The notes beneath the pieces were generated by a model. The model saw only the letters and a program-made list of their open reading frames with translations, was not told where the DNA came from and searched no databases. DNA of 64,000 nt from Pseudomonadales bacterium (lineage in GTDB: Bacteria; Pseudomonadota; Gammaproteobacteria; Pseudomonadales; DC-out160), in NCBI GenBank assembly GCA_019090455.1, contig JAHRWA010000015.1:150512-214511 (forward strand), given 5' to 3'. Below are positions 25,613 through 33,852 of the stretch, piece by piece (within the stretch, counting starts at the first letter, position 1; every line of letters starts with the position of its first letter). Made by a program: the position numbers and the translations under genes.

Positions 25613-26434
25613 ATGAGCGATCTAATTTACGAAAAGAAAGATGGCGTGGCAATTCTTACCATGAACCGGCCGAAAAGACGTAATTCTTTCAGTCCCGAAA
25701 TGATGGTGAAAATGGCGGAAGCTTGGGTGGATTTTGGTAAAGATGATTCCCTGCGGGTCGCTATATTGACGGGTACAGGCGATATTTCATTTTCTTCAGG
25801 AGCCGATTTACAATTACTGATTCCTTTATTAATTGGAGCGAGAGAGCCTGAAACGGAATGGGACAAAAAACTCGTTGAAAATCGAAAAATCATGAATGAT
25901 GCTTTGTTGCGTAATACCGATTTATATAAACCGATAATTTCTGCGGTCAATGGCTATGCTTTGGCAGGTGGTACGGAAATATTGCAAGCAACAGATATTA
26001 GAGTGGCGTCCCCGAATGCCACATTTGGATTGTCAGAGCCCAAGCGGGGTATTGTTCCCGGAGGCGGTTCACTGACTCGACTGCAGAGGCAAATTCCTTT
26101 CGCTAAAGCCATGGAGATACTATTAATCGGTGATCCGATTTCTGCTGAAGAAGCGCATCGCATCGGTCTAATCAACGAAGTGGTACCACAAGAAGCGTTA
26201 ATGGATAAAGCACTAGAGATTGCCGGTAAGATTGCAGAGAACGGCCCTTTGGCCGTCCGAAAAATAAAGGAAGCATTGATTCGCAGCAATGGCTTACCAC
26301 TAGAGGAAGCTTTTAAAATCGAATCAGAGTGTGCCATGGACGCAATGAAGTCTGAAGATGCGATAGAAGGACCTAAAGCATTTATGGAAAAACGAAAGCC
26401 CAATTTTACGGGTAAACTTAGAGCCACTAAATAA
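25613..26434 (+). CDS. Enoyl-CoA hydratase (crotonase family)
   Basis: A 273-residue crotonase, predicted to hydrate a 2-enoyl-CoA from the dehydrogenase pair upstream. ILTMNRPKRRNSFSPEMM near 14-31 is the N-terminal motif. GYALAGGTEILQATDIRVAS near 121-140 carries the first catalytic Glu, and LSEPKRGIVPGGGSLTRL near 146-163 the second. Both Glu residues of true hydratases are therefore present, unlike in many isomerases. It is 104 bases after the dehydrogenase gene and 51 before the next crotonase. Two related 12-bp units at 26425-26448 cover its stop codon. Confidence 0.9.
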   Translation: MSDLIYEKKDGVAILTMNRPKRRNSFSPEMMVKMAEAWVDFGKDDSLRVAILTGTGDISFSSGADLQLLIPLLIGAREPETEWDKKLVENRKIMNDALLRNTDLYKPIISAVNGYALAGGTEILQATDIRVASPNATFGLSEPKRGIVPGGGSLTRLQRQIPFAKAMEILLIGDPISAEEAHRIGLINEVVPQEALMDKALEIAGKIAENGPLAVRKIKEALIRSNGLPLEEAFKIESECAMDAMKSEDAIEGPKAFMEKRKPNFTGKLRATK

Positions 26435-26485
26435 GACACTAAATAATACAATAGCCCCCCCATAACCCCCAATTAGGAGAAGTAC

Positions 26486-27280
26486 ATGGATTATAAAGAT
26501 ATCCTCTATGATGTTAAAGATGCGGTAGCGACTATTACCATCAATCGACCAGAGGTGCTGAACGCTTTTACTGGAGATTCCATTATAGAAATGGAACACG
26601 CTTTAGATAAAGCCACCAATGATTCCAGTGTGGGTGTCATCGTTCTAACCGGTGTTGGTGAAAGAGCCTTTTGCGTTGGCGGCGACGTTAATTGGGAAAA
26701 GGGAGCCAGCGATGGTGATAGCTCGGATAGCGGGCTAAAGGATTTAGATTTTAATCTAAATCATCAAATCATCGCTTGTCCTAAGCCGATTATTTGTCGA
26801 GTCAATGGCTATGCTATTGGTGCGGGTAACCATATCGCTTATTTTTGTGATGTTACCATTGCCGCTGATCATGCGATTATGGGGCAAAATGGGCCAAGGG
26901 TTGCTTCACCTGCCGGCGGTTATATTGTTGCACATGCGGCGAATTCTATTGGTCATAAGCGCGCTCGAGAAATGTGGATGTTTGCGAGACGTTATCCTGC
27001 TAAAACGTTTTTGGAATGGGGTCTAGTGAACGCCGTCGTGCCGATGGCAGAGCTTGATGCAGAAGTGGATAAGTGGGCGAAAGAGTTACTGGCTCTTAGT
27101 CCTACCTGCTTAAAAATTCTAAAGCGTTCTTTCTATTATCATGCCGAGCCAGTTTTGGGTCGTGACATGAATGAGATGATACAAGAAGTGGCTCCGAAGT
27201 ATTATGAAACGGGAGAGCAACTTGAGGGCGCGAACGCGTTTCTTGAAAAAAGAGCGCCTGATTTTAGCAAGTTCCGTTAG
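26486..27280 (+). CDS. Crotonase-family enzyme resembling MenB/BadI (ring closing/opening type)
   Basis: A 264-residue crotonase closer in pattern to naphthoate synthase (MenB) and 2-ketocyclohexanecarboxyl-CoA hydrolase (BadI) than to simple hydratases: TINRPEVLNAFTG near 17-29, VLTGVGERAFCVGGDVNWE near 52-70, IAADHAIMGQNGPRVASPAG near 129-148, and ARRYPAKTFLEWGLVNAVVP near 171-190. BadI-like members cleave a ring ketone in a CoA ester. Beside a dehydrogenase pair and a true hydratase, a ring-opening or unusual C-C step is plausible. A housekeeping MenB role is less likely because no other men gene is nearby. Exact reaction not settled. Confidence 0.82.
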   Translation: MDYKDILYDVKDAVATITINRPEVLNAFTGDSIIEMEHALDKATNDSSVGVIVLTGVGERAFCVGGDVNWEKGASDGDSSDSGLKDLDFNLNHQIIACPKPIICRVNGYAIGAGNHIAYFCDVTIAADHAIMGQNGPRVASPAGGYIVAHAANSIGHKRAREMWMFARRYPAKTFLEWGLVNAVVPMAELDAEVDKWAKELLALSPTCLKILKRSFYYHAEPVLGRDMNEMIQEVAPKYYETGEQLEGANAFLEKRAPDFSKFR

Positions 27281-27316
27281 ACTGATTTATTGCCAAAGGC
27301 AAAGAAGTCAGTGATG

Positions 27317-27356
27317 AAAAACAAATAGGGAGGCATTAGCCTCCCTATTTGTTTTT
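27317..27356 (+). terminator. Strong Rho-independent terminator
   Basis: Perfect 18-bp arms (27317-27334 and 27339-27356) around the loop ATTA. The core AGGGAGGC pairs with GCCTCCCT and the right arm ends in GTTTTT. It closes the four-gene beta-oxidation run. Confidence 0.93.
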
Positions 27357-27445
27357 ACGACTTCGGTGAATTTGGTTTGTGGCTCTGATGAGGCCTTGTT
27401 TTTTTAATCCTCCCCTTTTTATTTTATTAATGGCTATTTTGAATA

Positions 27446-28255
27446 ATGAATTTCAGTAAATTACAGCAAACATTTCTTGAATTACGTAGCAATCGGGCTT
27501 TCGAGCTTTTTGTGGTCTCCATTATTATTTTTTCTGCACTGGTTATCGGTGCTAAGACTTACAATATATCACCGGCTGCAATAAAACTTATTGAGTGGTT
27601 GGATCTCTTCATTACGGTTGTTTTTTTGGTGGAAATTGTTATTCGATTTCTTGGGGAGAAAAAGAAGAGGAATTTTTTTAAGCAGGGTTGGAATATCTTT
27701 GACACGCTTATTGTCGTGGTCAGCCTGATTCCTATCGATAACTCGGAGATGGCTTTGGTTGGGAGGCTTATTCGCATATTCCGGGTTCTTAGAATGATTT
27801 CAATTATTCCGGAACTTCGTCTGTTGTTGAATTCTTTAGTTAAAGCCATGCCCCAACTCGGATATGTAGTCTTGCTGATGTTTATTATTTTTTACATCTA
27901 TGCTGCAGTAGGTTCCACTTTCTTTGCACATATTAATACTGAACTTTGGGGCGATATTAGTATTTCCATGTTGACGTTATTTCGGGTGATGACTTTTGAG
28001 GATTGGACTGATGTGATGTACGAAACCATGGAGGTTTATGCGTTCAGTTGGATCTATTTTATTACCTTCATATTTTTTACTGCGTTCGCCTTTCTCAATA
28101 TGGTCATTGGTATTATTGTGCAAGTGTTGGAAGAAGAAAATGCCAAGGAAAGAAAAGCCAGAGCTAAAGAATCTGGAGAGATCACGTTAGAGGGATTGTC
28201 AGAGCAGATGGAAGAACTGAAGGAGCTGTTAAAGAGTAAAAAAACGCTGGAGTAA
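27446..28255 (+). CDS. Bacterial voltage-gated cation channel (NaChBac-like) with acidic selectivity filter
   Basis: A 269-residue single-domain six-transmembrane channel that would tetramerise. S1-S3 lie at about 20-105. S4 has regularly spaced arginines in GRLIRIFRVLRMISIIPELR near 110-129, the voltage sensor. The pore loop is TLFRVMTFEDWTDVMYE near 178-194, and S6 is FFTAFAFLNMVIGIIVQVL near 212-230. The C-terminus (about 230-269) is a charged coiled-coil, as in NaChBac. The filter TFEDWTD has extra acidic residues compared with TLESWAS/TLESWSM in sodium channels, so calcium or mixed permeability is possible. It is monocistronic, after a strong terminator. Confidence 0.9.
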   Translation: MNFSKLQQTFLELRSNRAFELFVVSIIIFSALVIGAKTYNISPAAIKLIEWLDLFITVVFLVEIVIRFLGEKKKRNFFKQGWNIFDTLIVVVSLIPIDNSEMALVGRLIRIFRVLRMISIIPELRLLLNSLVKAMPQLGYVVLLMFIIFYIYAAVGSTFFAHINTELWGDISISMLTLFRVMTFEDWTDVMYETMEVYAFSWIYFITFIFFTAFAFLNMVIGIIVQVLEEENAKERKARAKESGEITLEGLSEQMEELKELLKSKKTLE

Positions 28256-28274
28256 TGGTTTACCCCAGCCTATG

Positions 28275-28314
28275 GGTTTATGCGTTTATGCATTTATGAG
28301 TTGATGAGTTGATG
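28275..28314. repeat. Five tandem 8-bp units beside a stop codon
   Basis: Related octamers (GGTTTATG, CGTTTATG, CATTTATG, AGTTGATG, AGTTGATG) run from 28275 to 28314, directly before the stop codon of the minus-strand MFS gene at 28317-28319. Confidence 0.8.
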
Positions 28315-28316
28315 GA

Positions 28317-29573
28317 TTAGGTACTCTGTTCAAGATCGATATCGAGCCGTCGAAATTTAGGACTTAGCAGCACAAATAAAATAACCCCTATTATCATCAA
28401 TAATGATGCTACAGCAACGGCATAGGGTGCGCCGATGTGTTCAGCAGCGTATGCCATCGGCAGCACACCTAGTGGCATCAATCCAAATGACATGAGCATA
28501 AAGCTAGTAATGCGTCCACGCACCGCATCGGGTACCAATAATTGAATAGAGGTGTTATTGAGAGTACTGGCGACATTAGCAAAAATATTGGCGAGCACTA
28601 ATGGGATGAGGGCTAAATAAAAGGAAGGAGCGAAACAAAATAGAGCGAGAAAAATTCCGAATCCCAGAGATGAGAAGACCATTATTTTAAAGCGTTGTGT
28701 TTTTTCACCTCGGCGAGCGACAAGCAGCGCACCGAGTACGCCGCCTGTACCCGCAGCACCTTGTAGAAAGCCTAATCCTTTCGCGCCCACGTCCCATACT
28801 TCATCTGCAAAAACCACTAACAAATTTTGAAAAGGCATGGCCAGCAACATGGGGAGCAAGCCGAACAATAATAATAATAGAACCTGCCGATTGTTAGCGA
28901 GATAGGTGAATCCGTACTTAACATCCGCCATCAAGGGTTTATTACTGGCGTTTTTTTCAGGTGGCGCGGGTTGTATCTTTAGCATGCAGGCTACACCAAT
29001 TAGGTAGAGCAGGATTCCCAACGAATAGACTCCGCTTATACTGATAAAGCCAATCAAGATGCCGGCACACACAGGACCTAATACCCGTGCTAAATTGGAA
29101 ACCATCACGGATAACGCCATGGCATTGCCTAAATTGCTTTTTCCTACGACTTTGACGGCCAAGGCCATTCTGGCTGGCATCACTAAGGGGAACATAAATC
29201 CCATTAGCGTCGCGGCTACCACAAGATTCCAAAACTCCAATCTGTTCGTCATCAATAAAAATAATATGATGCACTCGTTGAAGATAATAAAAAGTTGACC
29301 TGCAATGAGTAGTTTACGTTTCTCCATCCTATCAACAATAGCGCCACCGACCATGGAGCCTAGTAACATCGGAATCGCCACTGCCAAATTAATTTGCGCT
29401 AACGCTAACTCTCGATGGGTTAATTCCCATGCGAGTATAGAGCGAGTGAGAATCTGCCCTTGCATTGCGAAGTAGAAAGCAATGTTTCCTGAAAATAACC
29501 AACGGTATTGCGGAATTTTTAATGCGGCGAAAGAGGAGGGCTTTTTGGGTTTTCCTTGAATCTCTGAAGTCAA
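28317..29573 (-). CDS. Major facilitator superfamily transporter (EntS/MFS_3-like exporter)
   Basis: A 418-residue inner-membrane transporter with about 12 hydrophobic helices. The N-terminal FAALKIPQYRWLFSGNIAFY near 14-33 is typical of the MFS_3 group that includes EntS-like exporters. The loop between helices 2 and 3 reads GGAIVDRMEKRKLLIAGQ near 76-93, a variant of the MFS signature (GxxxDRxGRR). The start is TTG with AAGGA 6 bases upstream. It probably exports a small molecule; the substrate is unknown. It is convergent with the channel gene and heads leftwards from the esterase gene, with which it may be co-transcribed (62-base gap). Confidence 0.88.
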   Translation of the reverse strand: MTSEIQGKPKKPSSFAALKIPQYRWLFSGNIAFYFAMQGQILTRSILAWELTHRELALAQINLAVAIPMLLGSMVGGAIVDRMEKRKLLIAGQLFIIFNECIILFLLMTNRLEFWNLVVAATLMGFMFPLVMPARMALAVKVVGKSNLGNAMALSVMVSNLARVLGPVCAGILIGFISISGVYSLGILLYLIGVACMLKIQPAPPEKNASNKPLMADVKYGFTYLANNRQVLLLLLFGLLPMLLAMPFQNLLVVFADEVWDVGAKGLGFLQGAAGTGGVLGALLVARRGEKTQRFKIMVFSSLGFGIFLALFCFAPSFYLALIPLVLANIFANVASTLNNTSIQLLVPDAVRGRITSFMLMSFGLMPLGVLPMAYAAEHIGAPYAVAVASLLMIIGVILFVLLSPKFRRLDIDLEQST

Positions 29574-29635
29574 AATAATTCCTTAAGGTCTATCTTTGGG
29601 GGCTCGGAGTCGACCTGATTAGCCCCCTTCTTTCA

Positions 29636-30640
29636 CTACTCGCCGCCGCTAAGTGCACGCTTCAAGGCATTGTCACGATCGTCGTTGAACCGACGGGAGA
29701 CTTTTGCCATGGGAGCAAGACCATTAAAAGCATGGTAGCCACCATGATAAACGTGAAGTTCGGTGGAGACACCGGCGTTTAAAAGACGGTGTGCATATTC
29801 AATATTTTCACTTAAGAATAAATCAAGATCACCCACTGAGATAAATGCAGGGGGCAAATTGGATAAGTCTTCTGCTCGAGTCGCTGCAGCATAAGGTGGA
29901 ACGTCTTTCCCTCCGGGTTCGTAACCTCCAGATTTAAAACCCCCAGGTTTAAAACCTAAGTAGGCTTGCCATCCAAGAAGATTGCTTTCTCTCGACCAGA
30001 CCAATGTATCTTCCACCTGATCGCTCGCTTGAGTTAGGTTCGTGTCATCAATCATCGGATAAACTAACACCTGATAGGCAATCTCAATCTCACCACGATC
30101 GCGAGTGAGTAATGCCAGTCCCGCTGCGAGTCCTCCACCCGCGCTAGCGCCGCCAATGACAATTCGGGATTTATCCACATCCAATTCGTCAGCGTGATCC
30201 GCCAGCCATTTGAGTGCGCTATAGCAATCTTCCAGCGGTGCTGGGAAAGGGTGTTCTGGTGCCAATCGATAGTCAACGGATACCACGACACAAGACAGTT
30301 CTTTCGCCCATCGGCTTGTCATCAAATCATCACCCTCTACGTTGCCGAGTGTGTAACCTCCTCCGTGTATCCAAAGTAGTGCGGGAAGTTTTCCCGTGCG
30401 CTGCTCTGGCTGGTATACGCGAAACTTTGCCGTGTCTCCTTTTTCAGCACCGGGAATTTGCTTGTCTTCAATGGACACACCTGTGATGGGCGGCATGGAA
30501 GCCTTAATGGCGGCGGCACTTTGTGCCATCATGATTCGAGTCGCCGGAATGTCATTTAGATTTAATCCCCCGCCCGATGCGTTAATAAAGGTTTCTAACG
30601 GGGCAACCAGTTCTGGATCAATTTTTTGTTTGTTATCCAT
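29636..30640 (-). CDS. Alpha/beta-hydrolase, hormone-sensitive-lipase family esterase
   Basis: A 334-residue HSL/GDXG-family esterase, likely cytoplasmic, cleaving short-chain or bulky esters and possibly lactones. LLWIHGGGYTLGN near 88-100 is the HGGG oxyanion motif. VIGGASAGGGLAAGLAL near 161-177 has the GxSAG nucleophile. The acid and His are expected in ISVGDLDLFLSEN and YHGGYHAF near the C-terminus. Upstream of the MFS exporter on the same strand; it could cleave an ester made by the Baeyer-Villiger-type enzyme elsewhere in this window, but that is only a guess from function. Confidence 0.9.
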   Translation of the reverse strand: MDNKQKIDPELVAPLETFINASGGGLNLNDIPATRIMMAQSAAAIKASMPPITGVSIEDKQIPGAEKGDTAKFRVYQPEQRTGKLPALLWIHGGGYTLGNVEGDDLMTSRWAKELSCVVVSVDYRLAPEHPFPAPLEDCYSALKWLADHADELDVDKSRIVIGGASAGGGLAAGLALLTRDRGEIEIAYQVLVYPMIDDTNLTQASDQVEDTLVWSRESNLLGWQAYLGFKPGGFKSGGYEPGGKDVPPYAAATRAEDLSNLPPAFISVGDLDLFLSENIEYAHRLLNAGVSTELHVYHGGYHAFNGLAPMAKVSRRFNDDRDNALKRALSGGE

Positions 30641-31123
30641 ATCGATACTCCCTAACTTATTGGGTATTCTAGAAAATGATGTGAGTGGTGATGTTGTACG
30701 CCATGTTGTTTGTCATGTAATAACGATGGTTAGTTCAATTACTAAAGCTCACTCAAAGTCACTTAAGGTTACTTCTTCTAGTCGAAAGAATATAGTTAAG
30801 ACGCCTGCCTTAAAGATATACTTATCCTAATGATATAGGGTGATCCTCCCGATATACATTGCTTTGACTTCTGTATTATTGATGGCAACTTGCTGGTAGA
30901 CGCCGTTTTTTTGCAATTGTCTTTGATGTGGCGACTATCTTTGATGTAACGGCTTTAGGTAGTGATATTTTGGAATTGTTGATGGATTTTTGAGGGTAGG
31001 GGTCTTATTCTTCGTGACCAAGGTTAGGGGTCAATTGAATCCATAAATAAAAAAGGGTGCGTTTCTCGATTTACGAGTACGGACGTAGTACCGAAAATAA
31101 CAAATTTAGTAGAGTTAATAGTG
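30641..31123. promoter_or_regulatory. 483-base region upstream of the P450 pair
   Basis: No gene is supported. It separates the divergent esterase and P450 genes and must carry promoters for both. Direct repeats CTTTGATGT (near 30921 and 30950) and AGGGGTC (near 31000-31040) are visible, with no clear palindrome or consensus promoter. Confidence 0.4.
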
Positions 31124-32404
31124 ATGAATGCAATAGTGAAAAAAAAATACAATTACATGGTGGGTAAAGATCCTTATGAGGTTCCCTTGGAGGATTACGA
31201 TGTGACCCAGCGGGAGCTATTTCAATCGAATACCATCTTTGGATTCTTTGATCGATTGCGTCAAGAGGAGCCTGTACACTACTGCAAAGATTCGAAGTTT
31301 GGACCCTATTGGTCGGTGACCAAATTTGACGACATAATGGAAGTCGAGGGTAACCCCGAAGTCTATTCCTCTGAACCTTCTATTGCATTGATGGATTTTC
31401 AAACTGAAGGTGATTATAACTTATCAATGTTCATTGCAATGGATGAGCCAAAACACGGTGACCAAAGGCGAACGGTTCAAGGTGCTGTCTCACCGCGAAA
31501 CCTTGCCAATATGGAAGACCTGATTCGTGAGAGAGTCTGTACTATTTTGGATAGCCTGCCTGTAGGAGAAACTTTTGACTGGGTGGATAAGGTCTCCATC
31601 GAGTTGACTGGGCAGATGTTGGCGACATTATTTGATTTTCCTTTCGAACAGCGACGTAAGTTAACCTATTGGTCTGATGTAGCCACCGCCGTTCCTGGGC
31701 CGGATTCTGTGGTGTCTTCTTATGAAGACAGTCAAAGAATTTTACTGACGGAGTGTGTTCCTGCTTTTTTTGATTTATGGAAAGACCGCGCGAATAAGCC
31801 CCCTCAGTTTGATTTGATTTCAATGTTGGTCCATTCCGAAGAAACGAAGAACATGGCAACGGAACGTCCCATGGAATTCCTAGGAAATCTTCTTTTGTTA
31901 ATTGTGGGCGGTAATGACACGACTCGTAACTCCATGAGTGGCAGCGTCCTTTTTCTCAATGAAAATCCCGATCAATATCAGAAGCTACGGGATAATCCCG
32001 ATCTGGTTACGAGCATGATTCCAGAGGTTATTCGATATCAGACACCGCTGACGCATATGCGTCGGACGGCAACTCAAGACACCGTTCTGAAAGGCAAAAA
32101 CATTAAGAAAGGCGATAAGGTTCTGATGTGGTATCTCTCAGGAAATCGTGATGAAGATGCTATAGAAAATCCCAATGAATTTATCATCGATCGAGCGCGT
32201 CCCAGGCATCATTTATCTTTTGGTTTCGGTATTCACCGTTGCATGGGAAATCGATTGGCTGAAATGCAATTGAGAATTGTATGGGAAGAAATTCTTGAGC
32301 GTTTTGAGAAGGTGGAGCTGGTAGGGAAGCCTGAGCGCGCTTATCACAACTTCATTCGGGGATTTACTGAAATGCCTGTTCGATTACACCCTAAAATAAA
32401 GTAG
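31124..32404 (+). CDS. Cytochrome P450, CYP153-like (copy 1)
   Basis: A 426-residue soluble bacterial P450. Oxygen-binding helix I is LIVGGNDTTRNSM near 263-275. The ExxR pair lies in PEVIRYQTPLTHMRRTA near 302-318, and the haem loop is LSFGFGIHRCMGNRLAEMQL near 363-382 with the Cys ligand. HMRRTA and FGFGIHRC closely resemble CYP153 enzymes, which hydroxylate terminal methyl groups of alkanes, fatty acids or terpenes. No ferredoxin or ferredoxin reductase gene, needed by this class, is seen in the window. ATG at 31124 is chosen; GTG at 31121 is also possible. It is tandem with a close paralogue. Confidence 0.9.
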   Translation: MNAIVKKKYNYMVGKDPYEVPLEDYDVTQRELFQSNTIFGFFDRLRQEEPVHYCKDSKFGPYWSVTKFDDIMEVEGNPEVYSSEPSIALMDFQTEGDYNLSMFIAMDEPKHGDQRRTVQGAVSPRNLANMEDLIRERVCTILDSLPVGETFDWVDKVSIELTGQMLATLFDFPFEQRRKLTYWSDVATAVPGPDSVVSSYEDSQRILLTECVPAFFDLWKDRANKPPQFDLISMLVHSEETKNMATERPMEFLGNLLLLIVGGNDTTRNSMSGSVLFLNENPDQYQKLRDNPDLVTSMIPEVIRYQTPLTHMRRTATQDTVLKGKNIKKGDKVLMWYLSGNRDEDAIENPNEFIIDRARPRHHLSFGFGIHRCMGNRLAEMQLRIVWEEILERFEKVELVGKPERAYHNFIRGFTEMPVRLHPKIK

Positions 32405-32441
32405 ATTGATTAACTATTATAGGGCTTTGATTACGGAAATT

Positions 32442-32482
32442 TTACTATAGTTAATTTGGCTGCCGTAAATTAACTATAGTAA
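32442..32482. repeat. Perfect 16-bp inverted repeat between the two P450 genes
   Basis: The arms 32442-32457 and 32467-32482 (TTACTATAGTTAATTT and its complement) flank a 9-base loop. AT-rich and without a T-tract. It may protect mRNA ends, partly terminate, or act as an operator. Confidence 0.85.
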
Positions 32483-32505
32483 TCTAACTACAGTAATCTA
32501 ACTAC
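32478..32505. repeat. Exact tandem 14-bp duplication before P450 copy 2
   Basis: AGTAATCTAACTAC occurs at 32478-32491 and 32492-32505, overlapping the right arm of the inverted repeat and ending just before AGGGAG, the ribosome site of copy 2. Confidence 0.95.
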
Positions 32506-32518
32506 AGGGAGTTATTTA

Positions 32519-33817
32519 ATGATGGATAAAGTCGCCACAAAGAAATACCGACATATGGTCGGTAAGGACCCTTACGATGTTCCTTTGGAAGACTATGATC
32601 TGACTCAAAGGGAATTATTTCAATCGAATACTATCTTTGGTTTTTTGGACCGATTAAGAAAAGAAGACCCCGTACACTACTGCAAAGATTCTAAATTTGG
32701 GCCCTATTGGTCTGTTCTCCGGTTTGAAGATATTATGGAAGTGGAAGGGAATGCCGAGGTGTATTCATCTGAGCCTTCTATCGCTGTGATGGATCCTGAT
32801 CCCACTGGTGAATTTGATTTGACTATGTTTATCGCGATGGATGAACCGCAGCATGGTCATCAACGCAGAACAGTACAAGGGGCCGTATCACCCCGTAACC
32901 TTGCCAATATGGAAGACCTCATTCGCGAGAGAGTTAATACGATATTAAGTACATTGCCCATTGGTGAAACATTTGATTGGGTCGATAAAGTTTCCATAGA
33001 ACTCACGGGGCAAATGCTGGCAACTCTTTTCGATTTCCCCTTCGAACAGCGTAGAAAGTTAACTTATTGGTCCGATGTGGCAACTTCAGTTCCGGGGCCT
33101 GATTCGGTGGTTTCTTCCTATAAGGAATCAAGACGTATATTGATGGAGGAGTGTGTACCTGCATTTTTTGGATTATGGAAAGATCGCGCTAATAAACCAC
33201 CTCAGCATGACTTGATTTCAATGTTGGTCCATGGTGAGGAAACTCGTAATATGGCCACCGAAAGACCATTGGAATTTTTAGGTAATCTTATTTTATTGAT
33301 CGCAGGCGGCAATGACACCACACGAAATTCTATTTCAGGTAGCGTGCTTTTTCTTAACGAGAATCCAGATCAATATCAAAAGCTGCGTGAAAACCCCGAA
33401 CTAGTCACGAATATGGTTCCGGAAATTATCCGATACCAAACACCGCTGACTCATATGCGTCGAACCGCCACGCGAGATACGGTGTTGGGCGGGAAGCAAA
33501 TTAAGAAAGGTGACAAGGTGTTAATGTGGTACCTCTCTGGAAACCGAGATGAGGAGGCTATTGAGCGTCCCAATGAATTCCTTATTGATCGAAAACGACC
33601 AAGGCACCATTTATCTTTCGGCTTTGGTATTCACCGCTGCATGGGGAATCGATTAGCAGAGATGCAGTTGAGAGTGGTGTGGGAAGAAATCCTTAAACGC
33701 TTTGAATTTGTTGAGCTGATGGGCAAGCCGGAACGATCCTATAATAATTTAATCAGAGGCTATACCTATCTACCCGTTAAATTACATCCATTAAAGAAAG
33801 CGGCTAAATCGGCCTAA
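32519..33817 (+). CDS. Cytochrome P450, CYP153-like (copy 2)
   Basis: A 432-residue paralogue of the preceding gene, nearly identical through the catalytic core: LIAGGNDTTRNSI, PEIIRYQTPLTHMRRTA and LSFGFGIHRCMGNRLAEMQL all align without gaps. Differences cluster in the N-terminus, around residues 88-100 (PDPTGEFDLTM against FQTEGDYNLSM), and at the C-terminal tail. This suggests altered substrate choice rather than recent duplication, because third codon positions differ widely. AGGGAG stands 7 bases before the ATG at 32519. Its stop lies inside a near-exact tandem repeat (33813-33844). Confidence 0.9.
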   Translation: MMDKVATKKYRHMVGKDPYDVPLEDYDLTQRELFQSNTIFGFLDRLRKEDPVHYCKDSKFGPYWSVLRFEDIMEVEGNAEVYSSEPSIAVMDPDPTGEFDLTMFIAMDEPQHGHQRRTVQGAVSPRNLANMEDLIRERVNTILSTLPIGETFDWVDKVSIELTGQMLATLFDFPFEQRRKLTYWSDVATSVPGPDSVVSSYKESRRILMEECVPAFFGLWKDRANKPPQHDLISMLVHGEETRNMATERPLEFLGNLILLIAGGNDTTRNSISGSVLFLNENPDQYQKLRENPELVTNMVPEIIRYQTPLTHMRRTATRDTVLGGKQIKKGDKVLMWYLSGNRDEEAIERPNEFLIDRKRPRHHLSFGFGIHRCMGNRLAEMQLRVVWEEILKRFEFVELMGKPERSYNNLIRGYTYLPVKLHPLKKAAKSA

Positions 33818-33844
33818 AGATAAAATAAACCTAAAGATAAAATA
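33813..33844 (+). repeat. Tandem 17-bp duplication containing a stop codon
   Basis: CCTAAAGATAAAATA occurs at 33813-33827 and 33830-33844, with period 17. The TAA stop of the second P450 is at 33815-33817. Confidence 0.93.
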
Positions 33845-33852
33845 GAGCGATT

